Shown here in pieces: positions 59,920-64,000 of a stretch of 64,000 nt of DNA (position 1 is the first letter of the stretch; each line of letters begins with the position of its first letter). The notes under the pieces are model-generated. The model did no database searches. It was not told the DNA's origin and saw nothing but the letters and a program-made list of their open reading frames with translations. The position numbers were made by a program, and so were the translations under genes. This DNA is from Peribacillus frigoritolerans (lineage in GTDB: Bacteria > Bacillota > Bacilli > Bacillales > DSM-1321). The DNA lies in contig NZ_CP158190.1 of the NCBI RefSeq assembly GCF_040250305.1, forward strand, positions 4,620,001 through 4,684,000, read 5' to 3'.

Positions 59920-61362
59920 TCAATTAGCCATTGTGTCCATGTCAGCTTTACCCTTTATATCTTGCTTTACTTCACTTTTGTTTCTGTGATCATTATTCGG
60001 ACTTAGGAGAGTGATCGTAGTGATGACGACAAAACTAGTAGCGAGCCCGTACAGGATTGGTTGAGTGGAGGAAGGTCCATTTATCACCAATCCGACAATA
60101 ATAACGATCATGCTGGCCAGAATTGAGTAAAATGCTGCTGTAGCCGTGACCCTTTTCCAAAAGAAACCAAGGATGATCGGAAAGAACACAGCACCGGATA
60201 AAATTGCGTAAGCTACATCCAATGCAACTAAAATATCTTGAATCCATATCGAAACGATTATGGTCAATACACCAATCGTTAAAGTTGTAATTCGGGATGT
60301 TTTTAAAAATTGTCGTTCACTCATTTTTGGACCGATATATTTTTTAATGATGTCATTAACAACTAAAGTGGACGAAGCAAGCAAAGTTCCTGAAGCTGTG
60401 GACATTAGGGCCGATACCACACTCGCAATGACAACCCCCAATAGGCCAGCAGGTAAAGTTTCCATCGCTATACTGGTAAATGCATTTTGGGGATCGCCTA
60501 AATCAGGAAGGATAATAAAAGCGCACATTCCAATGATACTGATTGCAATCGCATAAAAAACACTATATAGTCCCGCTCCAATCGTTCCGCCACGAGAAAC
60601 AGCTTTGGTTCGTGCGGTAAAAAGTCGCTGCCAAATATCTTGGCCAACAACTACCCCTAGAGTAAATAGTAGGAAATATTGAAAAATCGTCTCTCCGCCA
60701 ATGTTGCCTAACTCGAAATGTGAGGCCGGGAGATTTTCTTTAAGCGAGCCCCACCCTCCTGCCTTAGAGATGCTCATCGGAAGCATGATAAAGAAAATGC
60801 CGATCGTCATGATGACGAATTGCACGACATCAGTCATGGTGACTGACCACATACCTCCTAATATTGTATAAAATAAAACGATCCCACCCCCGACAATCAT
60901 GGAAACCGTTAAATTCCAGCCGGCCAAAACATGTAAAATTGTCCCCATCCCAATCACTTGCGTTACAGTCAGCATGAATGTATAGATAACAGAGACAAGG
61001 GCACTGATCAATCTTGTCTGAGAGTTGTAACGCTTCTCAAGCATTTCACTGATCGTCAATACTTTTAAATTAAATATCTTATTTGTTAAAAACAACCCGA
61101 TAGCAATAATGCCGAGCCCGATCATCACCACTAGCCAAATACCGGATATCCCAAACTGATAACCTAACTTTGCTGTTCCTAGAGTAGAAGCACCCCCTAA
61201 TATCACAGCAGCTAAACAGGATAAATACATAAAATGACCAAGATTACGTCCTGCCACAATGAAATCATCTGCTGTTTTTGCCCGTTTGGATCCGATTACT
61301 CCCACAATGATTAAAACAGAAAAATATAGAATCATGATCGATATATCCAAAATATGCATGTA
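59920..61362 (-). CDS. Sodium:solute symporter (SSS family)
   Basis: A 480-residue transporter with about 13 membrane helices. Helix 1 begins MHILDISIMILYFSVLIIVGVIGS, followed by DDFIVAGRNLG and GGASTLGTAKLGYQFG, then the SSS signature around helix 5-6 (GGMWSVTMTDVVQF, about residue 180) and SALMSTASGTLLASSTLV (about 330). It uses the sodium gradient to import organic solutes. The start is ATG 61362 after AAAAGGAGATG, which removes 21 codons from the open frame. It follows the ureohydrolase gene by 97 bp and should import the operon's substrate. Confidence 0.92.
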   Translation of the reverse strand, partial: YMHILDISIMILYFSVLIIVGVIGSKRAKTADDFIVAGRNLGHFMYLSCLAAVILGGASTLGTAKLGYQFGISGIWLVVMIGLGIIAIGLFLTNKIFNLKVLTISEMLEKRYNSQTRLISALVSVIYTFMLTVTQVIGMGTILHVLAGWNLTVSMIVGGGIVLFYTILGGMWSVTMTDVVQFVIMTIGIFFIMLPMSISKAGGWGSLKENLPASHFELGNIGGETIFQYFLLFTLGVVVGQDIWQRLFTARTKAVSRGGTIGAGLYSVFYAIAISIIGMCAFIILPDLGDPQNAFTSIAMETLPAGLLGVVIASVVSALMSTASGTLLASSTLVVNDIIKKYIGPKMSERQFLKTSRITTLTIGVLTIIVSIWIQDILVALDVAYAILSGAVFFPIILGFFWKRVTATAAFYSILASMIVIIVGLVINGPSSTQPILYGLATSFVVITTITLLSPNNDHRNKSEVKQDIKGKADMDTMAN

Positions 61363-61459
61363 CACATCTCCTTTTGGGCTTGTATTGTTCTTATCGCTTT
61401 GTAAAGAGGGAAGAAAGGATTTCACCGATTCCTTCCTTCTTTACAGTTAAATGAAGAAA

Positions 61460-62458
61460 CTATTTGTTAAATTGGGTTTCCAAATCTCCGACTCTCTCTT
61501 TTTTCTCCAGTTTCCCTTTTTTTGCGAGAGCAATGAGTGTGATGAATTCATAGACAATATTAGCGGCTGCGGCAGCCGTGATTTGTCCGTGATCGTATGA
61601 TGGTAAAACCTCAACAAGATCGAATCCAACAAAATCTATATTCGTCAAGCCTCTCACTAAGGCCAAAGCATCATCAATGCTGGCACCGGAAACTTCAGGG
61701 GTCCCCGTTCCCGGAGCATAGACCGGATCTAAAAAATCAATGTCAAAAGATAAAAAAACCGGACCATTCGCAACACGCTCATGAATGACCCCCAGCATCT
61801 TTTCGACCCCGATACGTTTATAATCGTTTGTCGTATAAACGCCCAAACCTAAATCCCGGGCATCCTGAAGATCTTCCGGTCCGTACAGACCGCCCCTCAT
61901 ACCAATTTGAAGAGATCGAGATACATCGATGAGACCCTCTTCTATTGCGCGGCGAAAAACGGTTCCGTGATTATACTTTTGGTCAAAATAACTATCCCAA
62001 GTATCAGAGTGAGCATCGAATTGAAGCAGGGCAACAGGTCCATGTTTTTTAACGATCGCACGTAACTCCCCTAGTGTAATGGAATGATCGCCTCCCAATG
62101 AAATGGGAATGATCCCTTTTTCAATGACGGGGGTAAGCTCTTCTTCGATCTTTTTATATGTTTCAGAAATATACCCCGGAATGATTGGAATATCCCCATA
62201 ATCTATTCCTGATATATAGTCAAAAATATTAATATCTTGTTCTGGATTATAAGGACGTAAAAGGATTGAAAAATCGCGAATGGCCTCTGGTCCGAATCTC
62301 GCACCCGTTCTAAATGATTGCCCGGAATCAAAAGGAATCCCCGTAATGACAAAATCCATATGTTCATCTACCCGTTCAACAAATGGGAGCCGCATAAACG
62401 TACGCACTCCACAAAAACGGGGTGATTTGAATGAGTCTTTCGGTTGATACTTCATCAT
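61460..62458 (-). CDS. Ureohydrolase of the agmatinase/guanidinobutyrase type
   Basis: A 332-residue manganese enzyme of the arginase fold. Metal ligands are in SLGGDHSITLG (His, about residue 125), QFDAHSDTWDSY (Asp/His/Asp, about 150) and LSFDIDFLDPVYAPG (Asp, about 235). The NHGTVFRRA stretch after the second motif is common to agmatinase and guanidinobutyrase enzymes, not arginases. It should release urea from a guanidino compound, leaving an amine. First gene behind the sigma-54 promoter; the ATG has an AGGAGGATG site. Agmatine is only one possible substrate given the unusual partner genes. Confidence 0.88.
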   Translation of the reverse strand: MMKYQPKDSFKSPRFCGVRTFMRLPFVERVDEHMDFVITGIPFDSGQSFRTGARFGPEAIRDFSILLRPYNPEQDINIFDYISGIDYGDIPIIPGYISETYKKIEEELTPVIEKGIIPISLGGDHSITLGELRAIVKKHGPVALLQFDAHSDTWDSYFDQKYNHGTVFRRAIEEGLIDVSRSLQIGMRGGLYGPEDLQDARDLGLGVYTTNDYKRIGVEKMLGVIHERVANGPVFLSFDIDFLDPVYAPGTGTPEVSGASIDDALALVRGLTNIDFVGFDLVEVLPSYDHGQITAAAAANIVYEFITLIALAKKGKLEKKERVGDLETQFNK

Positions 62459-62585
62459 GTAACATCCTCCTAAAATCTAATTCTGCCGTAATTTTTTTCA
62501 CTCCACTGCAATTGCAGCTGTTCCTACAAACTTCCATCTTTTCTAATAGAATGGCTATGGAAATTCTCTTCTTATCTATTACATA

Positions 62586-62601
62586 AGCAAGATTCAGGCC
62601 A
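62586..62601 (-). promoter_or_regulatory. Sigma-54 (-24/-12) promoter
   Basis: On the reverse strand TGGCCTGAATCTTGCT has GG and GC elements exactly 12 bp apart, matching TGGC-N8-TTGCT. It lies about 130 bp before the ureohydrolase start and is divergent from a sigma-54 activator gene, so its assignment is strong. Confidence 0.85.
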
Positions 62602-62651
62602 ACTATTTTGCTGTGGTATATGAGGCTTTTCGTTATTTTGTTTCATTCAAT

Positions 62652-62669
62652 TGATTAAAAACTTAATCA
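62652..62669. promoter_or_regulatory. Inverted repeat, candidate activator-binding site
   Basis: TGATTAA-AAAC-TTAATCA is a perfect 7-bp inverted repeat about 50-70 bp upstream of the -24 element, between the two divergent genes. It is where an upstream activating sequence for the neighbouring sigma-54 activator would be expected. Confidence 0.5.
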
Positions 62670-62762
62670 TTTTCTTGTTTTTTAATTTAATTTTTGATTA
62701 TTTCGACTTTTTGATTTATATTTTAATTAAACATGATCCCAAAACCCAAAGGAGCGGAACTT

Positions 62763-64000
62763 ATGTACGATGATATGCTGGAGGAAGAACTAAATAAGAT
62801 TATTGAAACATCGAATAATAACATTCTCATTACCGATCAAGATGGGATCATTTTATATTCCAACCCAAAGCTTTGGGAGATTTATGGTATGAAAAGTGAC
62901 TCTTATATCGGTACCTCCGTCTATCAATTAGAAAGTGAAGGCCTTCTCACACCTTCCATCAATGCGATTGTTTTAAAAGAAAAGAAAGCTAAGCGCATAA
63001 TGCAAGAAACTAAAACGGGTCATGTTGTCATGTCGACTGGCTATCCCATTTTTAATAAGGAAGGACTTCTCGTTAGGGTAATCAGCTATGGTCAGGATCA
63101 AACCGAGATTTTGCAATTGCAGGATCAATTTGAGCAATTACAACGAAAAATAAAAGGCTATCAAACGGAAGTCGAGGATTTAAGAGAAAAGGAACTGGAT
63201 TACCATTATTTGATTGCCAGAAGTAATGAAACGAAGCATATTTTAAAAACGATCCATAATGTTTCAAAAACCGATGCCACGATTCTCTTATTAGGACCTT
63301 CCGGGGTAGGAAAAAGCACTTTTGCCCGTGCTGTTCATGACCAAAGCAACCGAAAGAAAGAACCTTTTATCGAAGTGAATTGCAGCACGATACCTGAAAG
63401 TTTGTTTGAATCAGAAATATTCGGCTATGAGCCGGGATCATTTACAGGGGCAAATAAACAAGGGAGGCAAGGCCTGATTGAGCAGGCTGACAGCGGGACT
63501 CTTTTCTTAGATGAAATCGGTGAACTCCCACTTGCCATGCAAGCTAAATTACTGAAAGTATTACAGGAAAAAAAGATAAAGCGCATCGGCGGAAAAAAAG
63601 AAAACCATATTAACTTCCGCCTGGTTGCAGCAACTAATCAAGATTTGAAGGAGATGGTAAGTCAAGGTAAGTTCAGATTGGACTTATTTTATCGTTTGAA
63701 TGTGATTCCCATCCAAATACCGGCATTACATGAACGTAAAGAAGATATCCCTCTCTTAATTCAGCATTACTTACAGAAAACCAATGATAAATACCAGAAA
63801 TTCAAAAAAATCCATCCATCGACTTATGAAGTTTTGACTCATTATCATTGGCCCGGAAATATACGGGAATTAGAAAACTTAATTGAACGGTTAATCCTGA
63901 CCATCGAAGAGCCTATTATATTTCCCGAACACCTTCCCCAATCCATCACAGGGCAAATAGAACAGCCTGAAGATTCCACGTTCCTGGCAATCGAACAGGA
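62763..64000 (+). CDS. Sigma-54-dependent transcriptional activator (PAS + AAA+), cut by window end
   Basis: About 412 residues are visible before the window ends. A PAS domain (about residues 10-110, NNNILITDQDGIILYSNPK) and a coiled linker precede the AAA+ domain. That domain has Walker A GPSGVGKST (about 180), the sigma-54 contact loop GYEPGSFTGANKQG (about 222), Walker B GTLFLDEIGELP (about 245), the sensor R-finger FRLDLFYRLNVIPI (about 305) and WPGNIRELENL (about 365). The loop reads GSFTGA rather than the usual GAFTGA. The FIS-type DNA-binding domain lies beyond the window. The ATG follows AAAGGAGCGG. It diverges from the operon it should activate. Confidence 0.93.
   Translation, partial: MYDDMLEEELNKIIETSNNNILITDQDGIILYSNPKLWEIYGMKSDSYIGTSVYQLESEGLLTPSINAIVLKEKKAKRIMQETKTGHVVMSTGYPIFNKEGLLVRVISYGQDQTEILQLQDQFEQLQRKIKGYQTEVEDLREKELDYHYLIARSNETKHILKTIHNVSKTDATILLLGPSGVGKSTFARAVHDQSNRKKEPFIEVNCSTIPESLFESEIFGYEPGSFTGANKQGRQGLIEQADSGTLFLDEIGELPLAMQAKLLKVLQEKKIKRIGGKKENHINFRLVAATNQDLKEMVSQGKFRLDLFYRLNVIPIQIPALHERKEDIPLLIQHYLQKTNDKYQKFKKIHPSTYEVLTHYHWPGNIRELENLIERLILTIEEPIIFPEHLPQSITGQIEQPEDSTFLAIEQ

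Noticed and set aside
1..64000. Insertion sequences, prophage or defence systems
   Set aside because: No transposase, integrase, phage structural gene, restriction or abortive-infection gene is recognisable; the only mobile-looking elements are the short dispersed repeats.

Overview
The window reads as chromosomal DNA of a low-GC, spore-forming Bacillaceae. PrkA and YhbH (sporulation), an M-box leader on mgtE, strong AGGAGG ribosome sites, many TTG/GTG starts and blocks of genes matching Bacillus subtilis neighbourhoods (queG-yhbB-trmL, prkA/yhbH, lmrA-lmrB, glnK-glnL-glsA) support this. A Peribacillus/Bacillus simplex-like host is my inference from gene content, not a measured assignment.

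Layout. 1-3.7 kb: a YkoT-like glycosyltransferase, a YkoS-like membrane protein and GtaB. 3.9-5.4 kb: small ORFs, a cytochrome P450 remnant and a GC-rich dispersed repeat. 5.6-9.4 kb: an amino-acid permease with a candidate cre site, and a GntR regulator paired with a CynX-type transporter. 9.7-12.4 kb: an AtxA/Mga-like regulator and small genes. 12.5-20.7 kb: an eight-gene minus-strand glycan locus (UDP-HexNAc dehydrogenase, Wzz, tyrosine kinase, PHP phosphatase, then PglF-, PglC-, PglD- and PglE-like enzymes for a bacillosamine-type sugar), with no glycosyltransferase, flippase or polymerase in it. 21.3-25.3 kb: a lipoprotein and a 1071-residue secreted protein with five near-identical 68-residue repeats. 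25.5-31.5 kb: a small membrane protein gene, a candidate C-rich small RNA, yhbH, prkA and several tiny genes. 31.5-37 kb: glutamine use (APC permease, glutaminase, GlnK-GlnL). 37-41 kb: a Fur-controlled siderophore ABC transporter. 41-45.5 kb: nfrA, trmL, yhbB-like, queG and a B3/B4-domain protein. 45.6-53.8 kb: a tandem 216-bp repeat, tRNA-Gly, yfmJ, mgtE with M-box, a PAP2 phosphatase and small genes. 53.9-57.3 kb: an old-yellow-enzyme homologue and lmrAB. 57.3-58 kb: a repeat-rich island with a holin-like toxin gene.

58-64 kb holds what I consider the most interesting unit. A sigma-54 activator, cut by the window end, diverges from a four-gene operon: ureohydrolase, sodium:solute symporter, class II aldolase and D-2-hydroxyacid dehydrogenase. 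The operon has a recognisable -24/-12 promoter and a terminator. The gene set suggests uptake and breakdown of a guanidino compound whose carbon skeleton passes through aldolase and hydroxyacid chemistry; the substrate is not determined.

The other strong candidate for something undescribed is a roughly 130-nt C-rich RNA near 26.4 kb, with a good promoter, a terminator and no reading frame. Several gene starts below differ from the longest ORF because a clear ribosome site points to an internal TTG, GTG or ATG.
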